Source: Acanthosoma haemorrhoidale
Taxonomy: Eukaryota; Arthropoda; Insecta; Hemiptera; Acanthosomatidae
DNA: 64,000 nucleotides
Direction: 5' to 3'
NCBI GenBank assembly: GCA_930367205.1
Contig: OV884011.1
Span: 114,821,866-114,885,865, forward strand
Below the pieces are notes generated by a model that had not been told where the DNA came from, did not search any database, and saw nothing but the letters and a program-made list of their open reading frames with translations. Positions 1 through 12,737 of the stretch are shown piece by piece; within the stretch, counting starts at the first letter, position 1, and every line of letters begins with the position of its first letter. The position numbers were made by a program, and so were the translations under genes.

Positions 1-2413
1 TAAATTAAAATCATGGGCTGTGTTGATTTAACCTCCCTGTTCGAGCTGGATTGAACGCGAGCTCACGATATAAACCCGATTTATATAACTCTCTGTTTAA
101 AAGCAATAGGGTGTGTCACAAGTGAATGTTTATATTTTATGTCATGTTCCATAAGGATTGTATAAAAATGGCCTTGCTGTAGAAGTATTATAGAGCGGCT
201 AAACCAGAATAAGGTGCGTTCAATTTTCCTTGGATGAAACTATTATTGACAGGCATTAATCCAAAGTAGAGATGTCAAAACAATTTCAATTTCAATAACA
301 AAAGATATCCTTTTTTTTTTTCCTGGAATCAGTTTCCCAAACGGGGTCTCCCCATGGGTACTAATACGGGCACAAGAGATTTACAAGCAACAAAACATCC
401 AGTTATTTTGTAATTTGAACAATACAGAATAATTAGGTTAGAAACCCGAGAGACCGATCCCCTAATATATTGTGTTGTACTTCGGAACATGTTTTTTTAA
501 ATTGTCTTCACATTTCATTTAGATTTATTAACTTTTAGTTTAGGTTTAGGAAAACCCTTTATTATACTTTATTGTTGCTGCGTAATTTGTAGCTGTTTTA
601 TTTGTTCTTAATGAAAACTAAATTCTAAAATTTCCTGAACGCTCAATGCTCGGTAACAACCCGTACCAGTTCTCGTATTAGCTTGACGTTTTGGAATCCA
701 TCCCCTGTTAATTTTTTCGTTTGCCAACCATCAGATCGTAAAATCTCCCGGCTTCTTAGAAACCTTAGGTACCTGCCTCGTCACTGTATTGGAAGAAAAA
801 CTTGAATATTTGGGTAGCCCCAGTCGCAGTTGCCTCGATAAATATCAACTGTACAGCACAACTGTATCTGGCGTGTATCCTTTTCCTCTCGTGATTGTCG
901 GCGTTCCATCCGCGCTTGCTCTTGTCGTTACAACACACTTGTTATTGTCTTTTGCAGTGGTTTTTTTTTAGCCGTTTCTTATTGTATAAGTTATAAAGCG
1001 TTATTTAATAATAATAATATATTTACTATCCCCGGACTATGCCCTTTAAGGACAAACATTAATTTAACACGAAGTGGACTCTTTAGCAGCATCAGTCCCT
1101 GCTAAAATTTACAATATACAAATAAAATATAAAAAATCAAAATAAGATGAAATTGTCATGAAATGAAACATGTACCTATAAAATATAGAAATTAAATATA
1201 TTCAATAAAATGAATGATGTTGGAAAATAAAAATAAAATAACTGCACTCTCACTCTAATATACAATCGGGTATTCACACATCAGTATGTAAACACTTGCA
1301 TACGTAGATATACCCAAAGTACTATGCAAACGTAATAAACACCATCACTCTAACATTAGTTAACTTGTCTTTACACATTTGTTTGTTAGCAATTAACTAG
1401 CAAATTGTTTTGAACACATTTAATGAAGAAGCGTGGCGAATGGATGGAAAAGGGATTTCGAGATGGATATTGTGATTATGACTGAAGAATTGTGGAGTAT
1501 GATCAGGAAGCGGTCGCGGACCCCAGGGCTGAGCAATCCCAAGCCCCCTAAACACTCCCATGTAACTAAACTTTTCGTTGCTTTTTATGTAGGTACTTGG
1601 AACAGAGGTTAACTGGAAATTAAGGTTAATATTTAGTTAGAAATCTTTATTAGACCTTTAAAGCGTCAAATTGACATGGTGGTCACTACAACTCAAAATT
1701 CAGTGAAAATTTGATTACTGGGTCCCCTTCGAAGCACCGGGCGCCGATGATCTGGCCCTCCTCCCCGCTCTCTCACTGACCCTGAGTACCGTAGTTCTGT
1801 AAGTGTAAGGACATATGATGGATTGTCACGAGCGGGTTTGTCGTAAATAAACATTACCTCTGTTGTTAAATATAGATAAGATGTATGAAAGTTATTGGGT
1901 AAGGAAGCGTTTGCAAAAGAAGGTGCCAAGGAATTTACGTATGGCATTGTGTGAGAAAGTGAAAGCAGATTCCCTTACAACTGCCGCCATCTGCTTATTG
2001 CTTCCGTCCGCAGGTCGCGGTTCATTGTGTCTCCTAATAACTAATAATTGGAACTCGAAGAATAGTGAGAGCCAAGAAATCTCTAGAATATTATATGGGA
2101 AGATTTTTTTAAACATAAATTTTATGTGGAATACTCTATTATTTTGGTGTATACAAAATATTCAAATCTGAAATTAAGGTTGTGAAATAAATACTTATCA
2201 CTGAAAATAATAGAACTTCAGAACCAATTACGCTACCAACCTTGATAGGCCCATACATTTGTTATTACACCTACTTGTTCCACCCAATAAGTATCGGTAA
2301 AAAATTTGTTCGGGATATTTTAAAAATATAAAGCAACAAAATAAAAAAATATTAAGTAATACAATGAAAGGTTACATACATCCTCTAACATACTTCGTCC
2401 TGTTTCTTAGCTG
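1..2413. other. No recognised gene; AT-rich intergenic DNA
   Basis: This stretch has only short open frames (all near or below 100 codons) with no motif I recognise. It is AT-rich with many stops in all frames. Slightly more GC-rich patches (about 1500-1550, 1730-1800 and 1980-2030) did not resolve into a known element. Short uncharacterised exons cannot be excluded by eye. Confidence 0.5.
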
Positions 2414-2568
2414 GGTACTTCTTATATTCCGACTGCGCTGGTAAGTTTCCTGTAGTCATTGTCTCAATGAGTTTAAATTTATTCCTCTAAAATAAAGCAA
2501 GCTAGTTTTCTCTATTATATTTTATCTTCGACGGCGAATTTGCACTAATTGTGCAAATAGCACTATTT
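2414..2568. repeat. Direct repeat, copy 1 of 2 (about 155 bp)
   Basis: The segment starting with ggtacttcttatatt and ending with cactattt recurs at 3088-3239 with only scattered substitutions and small indels, for example in the stretch reading actgcgctggtaagtttcc. The copies are in the same orientation with about 520 bp between them. It could be a local duplication or the terminal repeats of a small element. No protein is encoded. Confidence 0.85.
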
Positions 2569-3087
2569 GTAACTTTTCTTGAAGTTTTCATGTTGATTGT
2601 CTGACTGCCTACTATCTATTTAAAATAAAGCTTTATCTACTTTGATAACGGTATCCACTATAAAAATAAGTTCACTGTCTTTTCTTTGAAGCTGTCTTCA
2701 TCTAAACATCTCTTTCCCTTCTAATTTTAAATAGACTTCCACTTTTCGTATTGAAATAGAAGTTCCAGAATCTTCTCAGTATATACGGCCGACAATTTGT
2801 TTTTAATGTATTCAACGTGTTCTTCAAAAAGTTTTTGAATTTATGACTGAAGTTGAGAGGGACGATTACTCATTTGAATATTTTAAGCTTGCTTGGCTCG
2901 GCTTTCCCTTTCCGTTTGCTTTTAATGGGAACTCTAAAGGGAAATATGATCGGTGAAAATGAATGTTGGCGCCTTGTGATACTTCCCACTTTATTCTTCT
3001 TAAATATTATTAGAAATAGTTCAGCAGTTTCCGGCATAATTACATTTATTTTTTATAACGGTTTTATTTCTATTCCTCAAATATCGA

Positions 3088-3239
3088 GGTACTTCTTATA
3101 TTACGACTGCGCTGGTAAGTTTCCTGTAGTCATTATCTCAATGAGTTTAAATTTATTCCTCTAAAATAAAGCAAGCTTTTCACTATTATATTTCATCTTC
3201 GACGACGAATTTGCACTAATTGTACAACTAGCACTATTT
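3088..3239. repeat. Direct repeat, copy 2 of 2 (about 152 bp)
   Basis: This is the second copy of the repeat at 2414-2568. Homology begins at ggtacttcttata and stops abruptly after cactattt on the right. The flanks on both sides differ between the two copies, so the duplicated unit is well delimited. Confidence 0.85.
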
Positions 3240-6200
3240 TCTTCGTTGAGAGAAAGTCGCGAATGTTTCACGTAATTATTTCTGGCATTAAGTCAGACAA
3301 GTCATATGCAATTGTCAACCATTCCATTACTTTCTCTAGCAGTCTGTCGATCCCATTCAAAGATTATTGCTTTGTTATCTCTCATAAAGAAGTTTTAATT
3401 ACCTCATTAATGTCCTAAGCACCATTAATAAACTGCGAATGTGCTTCTTTTTCCGAATGGAATAATTAATGAATAGGATTGGTTTTAATCATTGGTCCAC
3501 TTTTTACCAAATCATTCATTTCTTTCTTGTTGTTTATCCTGCTCTCAATGTCTTTAAAGTTCTATTTTGCCAATAACACTTTGGGAAAGTTTCTCTATCA
3601 ATATCAATATTCTAAAAAGGTAACACTCCAAAAATAGACATATGTATTTAATATGTTAAAAACAAAACTTTCATAATAACTTTAGTCTCTTTATATTTTA
3701 TTTATTTTTACATCATCAGTCGACGGTTCGACAATTCAGGCATCCTCAGGGGTAAAAAAACATCTAAAGTTGGTTTGTGGTCCTTAGGATGACTGCATTG
3801 GCGAAACGTTGACTGATCATGTTAATACAAACAAACGATTTTTGGAGAGATTATTAAGGTTTTTTGAAAAATTAATTAGTTAATAACCATTCAACTGAGT
3901 TTTTTCAAATAATAAAAGTTTTGTTCCTATTATATTATATCATTGGTAATGATTTTGAGCTTCGGAAATCCATAAAGAAATTACTCGATTTCGCCAATAA
4001 AGCTTTTGAAACATTTTTCTTATATTAAATGTCATTACTCTTAACTAAAAACGTTCAAAAGAATTATCCAATTAATGTATTGATAATTTACAAAAATTAC
4101 ATTTTGTTGTGGCATTATAATGACTCGGCTGTGGGGCACTAAGTAGAACACCCATGCTAGGTTTCATGGGTATACCTCATAACAGGACCCTACCAAAAAA
4201 TGAGCTGATCAGTCCACAAGTCATAACACAGCTTCAACAACATTTTTTTTTATATCAAAAGTCATAGAATCATATTAGTAATCATGAAAAACGTTGCCGG
4301 TAAGTTGCTTTGTTATTGAATCTTTAATAGTTTTTATGGAGTAGCAGTATTTTCCGTTGGATCTTACTATTAAATGAAACCTCGATACGACAAGGAATAG
4401 TCGAGATTTCAAGAAGAATCGTGAGCGAACTCGTAAGGACTTAACACATTTATTTATTTATTTTTTTATATAAAAATTTGTTTTTACGTTTAAATGACAC
4501 TTTCTATTTTGAGTTAATGCATCCCATTCCTCACTTTTCAATTTAGAACAGGTATGGCAATTTCCATTAGTCATATTATACTTTATTATTATAAAAAAAT
4601 AATTATTATTGATATATTAATTATTAGGGAACTAATAAGTATTAATAATCTCTTTTCTTTTATTTTTTTATGTAATATGTATGAACAAAATTTTAAATAC
4701 AAGAAATATCAATTGAGTTCCGAGTGTTAGCCGTACTCTCAAAATTATTAAACGTTTTTCTAAAAACAACACATTATTTTTGCCTAAAACATGTGATTAT
4801 TAGCTCTCATGCCGTATTTTTTTAAAATATCTTATCGATTTTTCAATGTTATTTATTTTTATTTTGATATATGATCTGGTCCCAGCCGCTAAATTAATTT
4901 TTCTGTTATACCCAAAATTATGTAGGAAATTTATTTTAATGCTTATAAAAACAATTTTAACTAAATTCAAAAATGTATGAATAACTCCCAATATCCATAA
5001 TTTTGTATATTACACGATTTCGGCACATGTTAAGTGAAAGCAGTAGAGCTTGAAGTTAATTGTAGGAGAGTTACTTACACCCTTGGGCGGTTAGTTAGTA
5101 TGAACTGAAAGGCTGAAACTACCAGTGAGTTCAACCCAACTATTTCGTTCATTAGGTCTGATCAATTTAAAGAAGTTTTATGGTTGCCGGGTCTGCAGAT
5201 CTCTGGACCACAGCCAACTAGGTGCAGAAAGGCTGATACCGTTTCAGTTATCGGGTGTCATCCACGACTTCATTTTAACTTTTAATGCTTTCATTTTTAG
5301 GTATTTATAGGAGAGAAGTCTACATGTTATCTACCACCTCTCGGTCTACTGGTCCACTGTTAAAGCTTTTTTTTTTTTATTATGACACCTTTATGCAGAG
5401 GTGTGATATTTTGCAAAACCGTTTTACCTGATGCTTGATGGTCATAAAAATTAAAGCAGCTCCTCGATAATTAGTGAAGTGTTATCAATAAATTACAAAT
5501 TAAATTTAAATTTTCGATGTTCTAATTAGCAATATGTAATGTGGGTTAGGAGTTATCAAAAACACGTTAAAGTTATCCAAATATTTTTCATAATTGTGAG
5601 GAAACCCTTAATTGTGCGATATAAATTACTGTCAGTATATTTGTTTCTTTCCTAATCTTTGATTCACCTGTGCTCTATTTTCTTCGCGTTCGAATTTCTG
5701 TCTGATTCTTCCATTCCATTCCGAACCTTGTGGTTCCTTCTGTGTGCTGACCATCCAACATTGTTTCCTGCCGTCCTCTTCTCCCTCTCCTTTGAAGTTT
5801 CGTATGACATCAATCCGGGGGGTCTGCCCGAAGACTTCCTTTTTCTTTCTTCGTTTTATTTTTATTGGCTATATTTGTTCCACAGAGCCATCTGACCTAG
5901 GCTAGCCTTCATTGAGCGACGGGACGCCACAAGGTCTGGCACATCATAAAGGAATGAAGGCCTTCTTCATTGATTTGGGTTATATATATTTCCTTTTCCT
6001 TTTTGGCCATTCTTTGACTGCTATTCAGAACTTTAGGCAACTTGGAATGATAAAAGCACAGCATAACAAGTTGCCGTATCGTGTTCATCAGTGTAAAGAG
6101 CCGTTCCTGGTAAAGTAAAAATAACTAAATTGGTTAGATCAAAATAAACAAATATGCGTTTCAATCTCTTCCAATAATAAGAATTCTAAAATTCATACTT

Positions 6201-7825
6201 TCAGAGCACGTTTTTTAGCTCAGCAACATTCCTGAAATAAAAACTAACTGTTTTTTGGGCCATTAGGGCCCTAATGCGTTCGAAATCGATAATGATCATT
6301 CTTCACAAAACCTATGACAAAACTTATTTCGTTTTGATGCCAGTTTGACTATTTATCTCCCGGAGCCAGAGATACGATGGTTTTATACAATAAGTTTTTA
6401 ATTGTGTCCAACGTTCAAAGTCGTTGCCATAATAATTTTAAGGCAGAAAAATTTATCAATAATGAAAAAAGTTCAACCCACTACAGGCAATTACTCTAAA
6501 ACAAAGAAAAATTATATGAATTTTAAATGAATAATTCAGTAATGTAACACATAAGGTGGTCTATTATGAGGTGTTGAGACGAATGATCTTGATTCAAATA
6601 TGACAAGTAATATCCATATGTTGAATTGATGTTTATATTTTATTATTTAAATTGCAAATCTCGAGGTTGAACGGTTTCAATTTACAGTTATACTAGGAGA
6701 GCTCTCTTTGTTTTATTTTATTCAATGAATTAATGATCAGATGATCGGCATTACAGTATTTTCTTTTTGAAAGCATATATGAAAAAAAAATGAAAGTAAC
6801 TAGGTATTGCGTCCTAGTCCAGAACGGCATGACTTCCGTTGTCAACTAGAAGAACTGGATTTTATATCATGGTATCCATGTGGAATAAAACAAACATTTC
6901 TACTCGTACTAATGTAGACAACTAATTGATTTAAGCCGGTAAAAAACAACCGACTTAGAAATGATAACAGATTAATCTTATAAATGATTGTTTTTGGGGA
7001 GTAAAAATGTAACATATATACATTTACCTGTCGATAAAAATAATCGCTTATAGTGACTTTGGCCCTCGGAAGTCGTAAAGATTCTAAACCATTGTAAAAA
7101 GGGTCTGGGGCTGATATAATCCGATGGGGAGCCTGATTTTTAGGACGGTAAGTGCTACAAAAACTGCCACAAAAACATCCCATCCGACCGGGGGTTATGG
7201 TTATTGTGAAGTCTAAGTGTTCCGGTATCGAAGGCTACACGAGATATCCAGCCCCTGCTGAGTTATAAATATAAAATCGATATTGTTTAAAAATAATAGC
7301 CTCTCTGAGGTTGTCTATGTTGAGGCAATCCGCTCGATAGCAGTTTTCCTAGAACCAGCACGCTCCTGTTAGATATTCAAAGGGCATAGGTAATATATTA
7401 GTTGATCTAAGGATCAGTGGCCTTGCCATTGCCAACATTACATAATTAAATTGTATTTTCGCTGATTTTTTTCAAAACCAGAACCCTGGTAAAATATTCT
7501 CACCGTGTGTCATTCTGCCTGCCTTTAACTGGTCTTTACGGTCCTAGCTAGTTCCCATTTGATATTAGAAAGGCATGGAAAATATGTTCTTAAAAATAAT
7601 AGTAGCCCTCATAAAAAATAATGGTATGCAAATAATACATTTCTTGCTAATTTAATGTTAAGCACTTTTCTATCATATACTGGAGTAAGGTTTTAAATTT
7701 AAGTACATCCGGATTAATAATATCCATCTCGTGAGTGTTCTCGAGACTTTTTAAAGGATTTCCTTTCTTTTATCTTTTATTTTAACTATTTATCATTATT
7801 TAATTTATAAAAAAATTATGTACAT
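3240..7825. other. No recognised gene; AT-rich intergenic DNA
   Basis: I see no recognisable coding region. A T-run at 5367-5378 followed by the small perfect hairpin ACACCT/AGGTGT (5385-5404) may be the 3' end of a minus-strand retroposon, but nothing upstream confirms it. The longest open frame here (6842-7183, minus) is 113 codons with no recognised motif. Confidence 0.45.
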
Positions 7826-7975
7826 AGTTTCAACTACAAATAGTATATAAACATATTTATAGTATATATTTACATCTATAAATAGTGTATGTACATATGT
7901 ATGTCATATAGTTACATCGACATATTATGTATGGTACATACTTACACTTATAAACAGTGCATAAACATATGTATT
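7826..7975. repeat. Degenerate minisatellite, roughly 40-bp AT-rich units
   Basis: Imperfect units of the type 'agt-tacat-ctataaatagtgtat-aaacatatgta' recur three to four times. Examples start near 7826, 7868, 7910 and 7943. Units differ by substitutions and small indels, so the boundaries are approximate. Confidence 0.55.
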
Positions 7976-8311
7976 ATTACGTTCTTTGAAAGATATCGTA
8001 ATTTTATTTTTCTTCTTTAACTTTATATTTATTTCATTAGTTATTAACTGATGTTTAAGGTTCTTTAACAAAACTAATTCTGGCAAAAAGGTTATATTTA
8101 ATTACAAAAAAAACAAACATATTAATTATATATAAATACTTGTTTACAATTTTGCTTCTTCTTCTTCTTTTATCCTCATCAATTATTTTCAAACCAAATC
8201 AATTCTTTTTCTTTTCTTGCAATGGCTCTTCTTGGTTCTGCTAAGTCCAATACCACTAACTAAATGAAGTTTTAAAGTTTTTCTGACACAATTTACAGCT
8301 AATATGTATCA

Positions 8312-8466
8312 CGGGCTGATCCCAATACTAGAGTGAGTAAATGCTGTGTTTTCATCATAACTGCTACAATACTACTTAAAAAGGTTTTTCCATGATCAAT
8401 AGATTTAGATACTTATATACCAGGCTGATCCCAAAACTAGAGTGTAATGCTGTGTTCTCATCATAA
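8312..8466. repeat. Short direct repeat pair of about 50 bp
   Basis: The string ggctgatcccaatactagag (near 8314) recurs near 8424 as ggctgatcccaaaactagag. In both copies it is followed by aatgctgtgtt-tcatcataac. The second copy lacks about five bases. Spacing is about 110 bp, consistent with a small local duplication. Confidence 0.7.
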
Positions 8467-10369
8467 CAACAATTAATAAACTAACTTTTGTTTTTTCTCC
8501 ACTCTCAATTGTTTTTATTTTCGCCTTCTAGGCCGATTAGTCTTTAGGTTAAAGTTTATAGTTGAATATGATATATAGTATACATAGTGAAAATCACAAA
8601 ATTTCATCCAAACTTATCGGATTCCCAAGCTTCACATAAAGCCGCAATTCTACTCGCATAATCAAACGGCAGTTGACTGACTCGTGCGGGATTCGGTGGT
8701 CTCTGGGATCAAGATTTGTATGTATTGTATGAACGAATAAGTGAATGCTCCTCTGTAAATACGGTGTGAATTATATCATTGATCACAATTGTTTATTTCC
8801 CGATAGACTGACAGACAAATTACGAATGATCCGTGACTGTTCTGAAGTAGACCCACTCCCCTCGGAATCGACAATAATAATATAGTTTCCCCTGGGACTG
8901 CCGACATATGAAGCAACTTCATATTCTAGGAAGATAGATAAATATTTATATGGATTGTAAAGTCTGTTACTGTCCCCAGTTGTCGATAAACGGGAGTGCC
9001 AAGGACAAACAAGCAGTTCAACGTTCTACTGCGACGCATGTCAGAGCAACGTAATCAATTGCATAAACAAGAAACATATGCAAGTAATATAAAAATATTA
9101 CCTTAATTAAGCCGAACGACAGGTGCACTGTCCTTCAATTACATTTTTAGCACTCCCGCTTAACGTGCTCCGTACTCCTATAATTAAATGATAATTATAT
9201 ACAGACCTTAATTAGATATGTTGTAAACTTGACAAGGTAGAAAGATTATTGTCCCTTTTGTTTTGTGCCACAAAATTGCCTTTGTTACCATGAATTATCA
9301 TGTCATTTGTCTGGACATACTTGGTAAATAATTCTGTCATAATACGTAATTTTAACCAAAAAAAAAATCTTCCCAAGAATTATCATCAAACTAAAACCTC
9401 ATTAATTAATACCTTCGTCAATTTAATAATATTATGAACAATACTAAGCAGTTATTATAGATCAGAAATTTGGCAAAAAACCCGAACAAAAAAAAAAAAT
9501 CAAATTATTTACTTCATCTAAAATACTATATTTATGTATGTTTCAAAATCTTCAACGTTTATAATACCCAATCGATTTAACGCTCTAAAAAATAGAGAGC
9601 AAATGGAGTTGAAGGAGTTTAATAAATTACTTGAAAGCTTTCATATAATTTTCAAACATCTTAGTACCTTATCGGTTTTGCTGTGTGTGAAAAGACTGTA
9701 AGGCTATGTCCATCAATATAAGTATATTTTTAATAATAATAGTTTTGAAGGTAAAATTGTTTGTTACGAGTTCAAGTCATTCGTGAACGTGATTTATTGA
9801 CGAAACAATTGATCTGTTTATAATGTGGGTTCATTCCTCAAATTAGAGTTAGCCAATATTTAATGTCTTCGATATTATTCTAGAGGTTACTCGCTATAAT
9901 TCACCAAAACAAGGCCACGAGAATCGATGGCTGTTCTGCATGCTAACTTTCTGAGCAATATACCCTTCATCAATTCTCTAATGTTCGTCATTTTCAATAG
10001 TTAGTCAGTTAGTGCCTTATCAATTCAAAACGTAAATTCATTCCCTTTTTCATTACTTGTATTATTATTTTTTTTTATGGGTTTGTTAGTATTTTTCTAT
10101 TTTGGGGTGATTAAAAAGAAGTTCCTTTTCATAGGCACCAGACTGGTGACTGGTTATGGTTATGATACTATGACACTCGCTTAGTTCATGTTTCAGATTT
10201 TAAGTTTTTTAAACTTAAAATGTTTAATTGATTGCTGTTGTTAAATCGAGTTGTGATTAATTAGTGGACCCTGTTCTTCTCTTGAACCGCCTTATCAGGC
10301 ATTGAATCACAAGGATTTTCATACGAGGTATTATACTCATCAAAAGCTAGGATGTTGATTTAGGAATAA
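8467..10369. other. No recognised gene
   Basis: AT-rich DNA with short frames only. A mildly GC-richer part (8650-9020) does not match any element type I can name, and no tRNA-like box pair was seen. Confidence 0.45.
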
Positions 10370-10503
10370 CAGTGCTGTCAACAGCTCAGCTAAGCAACTC
10401 ATGATATATAAATGTGTCCTCCGGCCATCTCTGGTGCCTCACTATATACTCACTTGATTGACAATGCAGCTGTTCTCCAGCAATTTCAGAATGGGATTAT
10501 GAG

Positions 10504-11358
10504 TGAAGCGAACGCTAACTACATAAGATAAATCACCCTATACTCTATTGTATATATATTGTAAACAAATGTAAATAACATTACCAAAATATAAATCATT
10601 GTAAATATGGTAAACAATAAAACATTCAGCTAGGAGCCAATTAGTTATATGAGATGGGGTACCAGCTGCCAGTGGCAGGTAGTAGAGCCAACCGCCGGGA
10701 GAACGTCTCTGTCACAGGACAAAGAAAACCACATACTCAACCCTCATTGGGTACTACAAACGGTCCTGATTGGCTACTGACGAAGTCAGCTGGGTATTTA
10801 AGACCGGCGGTTTGGGGCCTGTATATCATTCTCCTGGGAACTAACTGGCTCGTGGCTGCTTTGCTTTAAACTCTGAAACTTGGCTTCTTCTTTATAAAAC
10901 CACTGCATCTATCTCTCTTCTCACCTCGCTACGTTTTAGTCCGGCGTTGTCAGACCCCAAACCTTCCTAGTGGGAATCTCTGCCTTCGTCTCCCTAAATC
11001 TAGCACCTCCTTGGGAGAGACCTCTCCCTAGTGGACAACGGTTGTCGTGGCCCTGCAAGCTTACCAAGCAGTGTTCCCCACGGCGATTCAGTCTGCCTCT
11101 CTCCAGTTCACACTCGCCTTTGGGATCCGGACGGATTTCGCCTACCCTCAGATACCGGGTGTGAATTCGTGGTCATTTCAAGACCACAAAAACTACCTAC
11201 ACTACCTACCCTATACCTCTTTCGGGCACATACCTATCAAAAATGGAGTCAGATAGTAAGACCGCCATGAAACGATTGTACAGGTTATAAACTTAATCAA
11301 TCCTCAATTCGTCACTAGGGCTAGGGTAAATAGGCACCTCCCTCGTGACGACCCGACA
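10504..11358 (+). mobile_element. Solo LTR 1 (855 bp) with ATGAG target-site duplication
   Basis: The element starts with TGAAGCGAACGCTAACTACA and ends with GACGACCCGACA, so it has TG...CA ends. It is flanked by an exact 5-bp direct duplication, ATGAG, at 10499-10503 and 11359-11363. The same termini and internal landmarks recur in the LTRs at 28801-29583 (minus) and 40396-40950 (plus). These landmarks are the 5' block ending near cactatactctattgtatata, a TATA-like tatttaag near 10794, and the 3' block with agataGTAA...gaaacgattgt. No internal gag-pol region or second LTR lies next to it, so it is a solo LTR, the usual product of recombination between the two LTRs of one insertion. The open frames inside it are not conserved between copies and are not counted as genes. 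The superfamily cannot be assigned without the internal region. Confidence 0.9.
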
Positions 11359-11605
11359 ATGAGAAACCTCTTATTAACCTCTCTCTCGAGAAGTTCAAGA
11401 ACGTCGACCTGTACCTGTAGCTTGGTGTGCTATAGGTGGGTGAGTTCATCCACCAGACACATCAAGTTTTTTGGCTCATTGCAGCACCTAACAAACCCAG
11501 TATTTAACACTATGAACCCACCACCCTTCCCGCATCAATGGCAACAGACTGTCGGTGACAATTAGGTTAAGATTACGTTTGTTAGATGTAAGTTTTATGG
11601 TTCAT

Positions 11606-11625
11606 AAGGTGATCCCTATCACCTT
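11606..11625 (+). promoter_or_regulatory. Conserved LINE-A 3' UTR hairpin
   Basis: Perfect 8-bp stem AAGGTGAT / ATCACCTT with a 4-base loop, about 40 bases after the ORF2 stop. A matching hairpin (AGGTGA/TCACCT) sits at 50953-50970 in the other LINE-A copy, also shortly after the stop. Retention in two otherwise diverged copies suggests a 3'-end structure read by the element's own RT; that role is inference. Confidence 0.6.
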
Positions 11626-11660
11626 TTAAACATGTATACCTTTGTAACAACAGTGTAAAC

Positions 11661-12737
11661 TTGTTAAAAATTGTATAAAATGAAGCCAAGCTATAGGGCA
11701 ATAATATTGACCTATTGTAAATAGCTTTAGTTATATTGATTCTATATCGAATTCTAAAATTTTTAATAACAAGGGCATATGAAGGAGAGAAAAAAAGCTA
11801 AGCTATAAACTCAAACAAAAATCAACATAAATACATAAAACTATATTGACGATTTACAAAATCTTTAAACATTGTCATGAAATTAAAGCTATTTTAAAGA
11901 AATATATATTAGGTAAATTAGTAAAATATACTAATTTTTGGGCAGACACATATCCTAATCCTAATACTACAAAGGAGTTCTTGTTTATTTACGAAGAAAA
12001 ATCCAACTTTCCAGGGTGTGAGAAAATGATTTTCTTTAATCATATTTACCTGTTAATAAATTATTTTCTGTAAAATAATAATACACTCTCGATCAAAGAT
12101 GCGTGAATCAATCAAGAATCCAACCTTAAATAAAAAGGAATTAATTGCCTTTTCATTCAGCTTATTAACATGTTCTATTGTACCATAGATTTACGTATAT
12201 TTGGCCGGTTTTATCTCACAAATGTAAATGTAGTGCCAACTCTGCCGGTGAGTAGACTGCTCGTGTCAAGGTTAGTCTTATTGATTGTCCATCGTCCTTC
12301 CATACGTTTTCCTTTTTTAGAGATTTGTCAGTAATGAGGTCATTACGTCGAGAAATTTTGTCATTTCATTCCATGCCTTAATATGTTTGCCTGGAATATG
12401 TCGTGTAAATATCTCCAAGTGAGGACGATTCTTTCTATTACACGATTCTTTCTATTACACGATTCTATGGTTATTACAAGGCTGCGACTCCAATGCTACG
12501 ATTTCGTTAACACTTCGCTAAAGTGTTTTCCTCCAATGGAAAAACAATGGGGGCCTATGTTAAAGAATAGCTACGATAGCTCCAATGGCGTGACTCGGAA
12601 TTATGGTTTTCAAGTTTGTACCAAACAAGTCTAATGGCACATGGTAGAAGATCTAACTGCTAAGGAACTCAATGTAAAATAATGTGTTAAATCATTAGGA
12701 TGAAGGAACGTTCTCAAAATTGAAAATTCTTAATTAC
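11661..12737. other. No recognised gene
   Basis: AT-rich DNA without coding motifs. A 17-bp unit, attctttctattacacg, is repeated in tandem about 2.3 times around 12428-12467. Otherwise nothing is identified. Confidence 0.45.

Larger units (their letters stand above)
10370..11660 (+). pseudogene. LINE-A fragment (ORF2 C-terminus plus 3' UTR) split by a solo LTR
   Basis: This is the C-terminal end of a Jockey-type LINE ORF2, interrupted at 10504-11358 by an LTR. Before the LTR, the frame shows the conserved stretch after the RT palm: a degraded KLLIYKxxLRP motif near 10400-10440 and QQFQNGIM ending at 10503. After the LTR the same frame resumes with RHIKFFGSLQHL and LTNPVFNT and stops at 11563-11565. 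The LINE-A copy at 49458-51135 has the same order of motifs (LKLLIYKSLLRP, QQFQNGIL, RRIKCFDSLQYLTNPVFNT). The 3' UTR keeps a hairpin at 11606-11625 that is also in the other copy. Removing the LTR and one ATGAG duplicate restores continuity of the alignment. The outer boundaries are approximate. It is a dead, 5'-truncated copy. Confidence 0.8.

Noticed and set aside
5367..5404. T-run plus ACACCT/AGGTGT hairpin as a retroposon 3' end
   Set aside because: No matching tail elsewhere in the window and no coding remnant upstream on the minus strand.
7826..7975. A CRISPR-like repeat array
   Set aside because: Units are imperfect and AT-rich, there are no equal-length unique spacers, and the sequence is clearly eukaryotic.
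10654..11270. Several overlapping open frames of 64-79 codons
   Set aside because: They lie wholly inside solo LTR 1 and are not conserved in LTR 2 or LTR 3, so they are chance frames in GC-richer LTR sequence.
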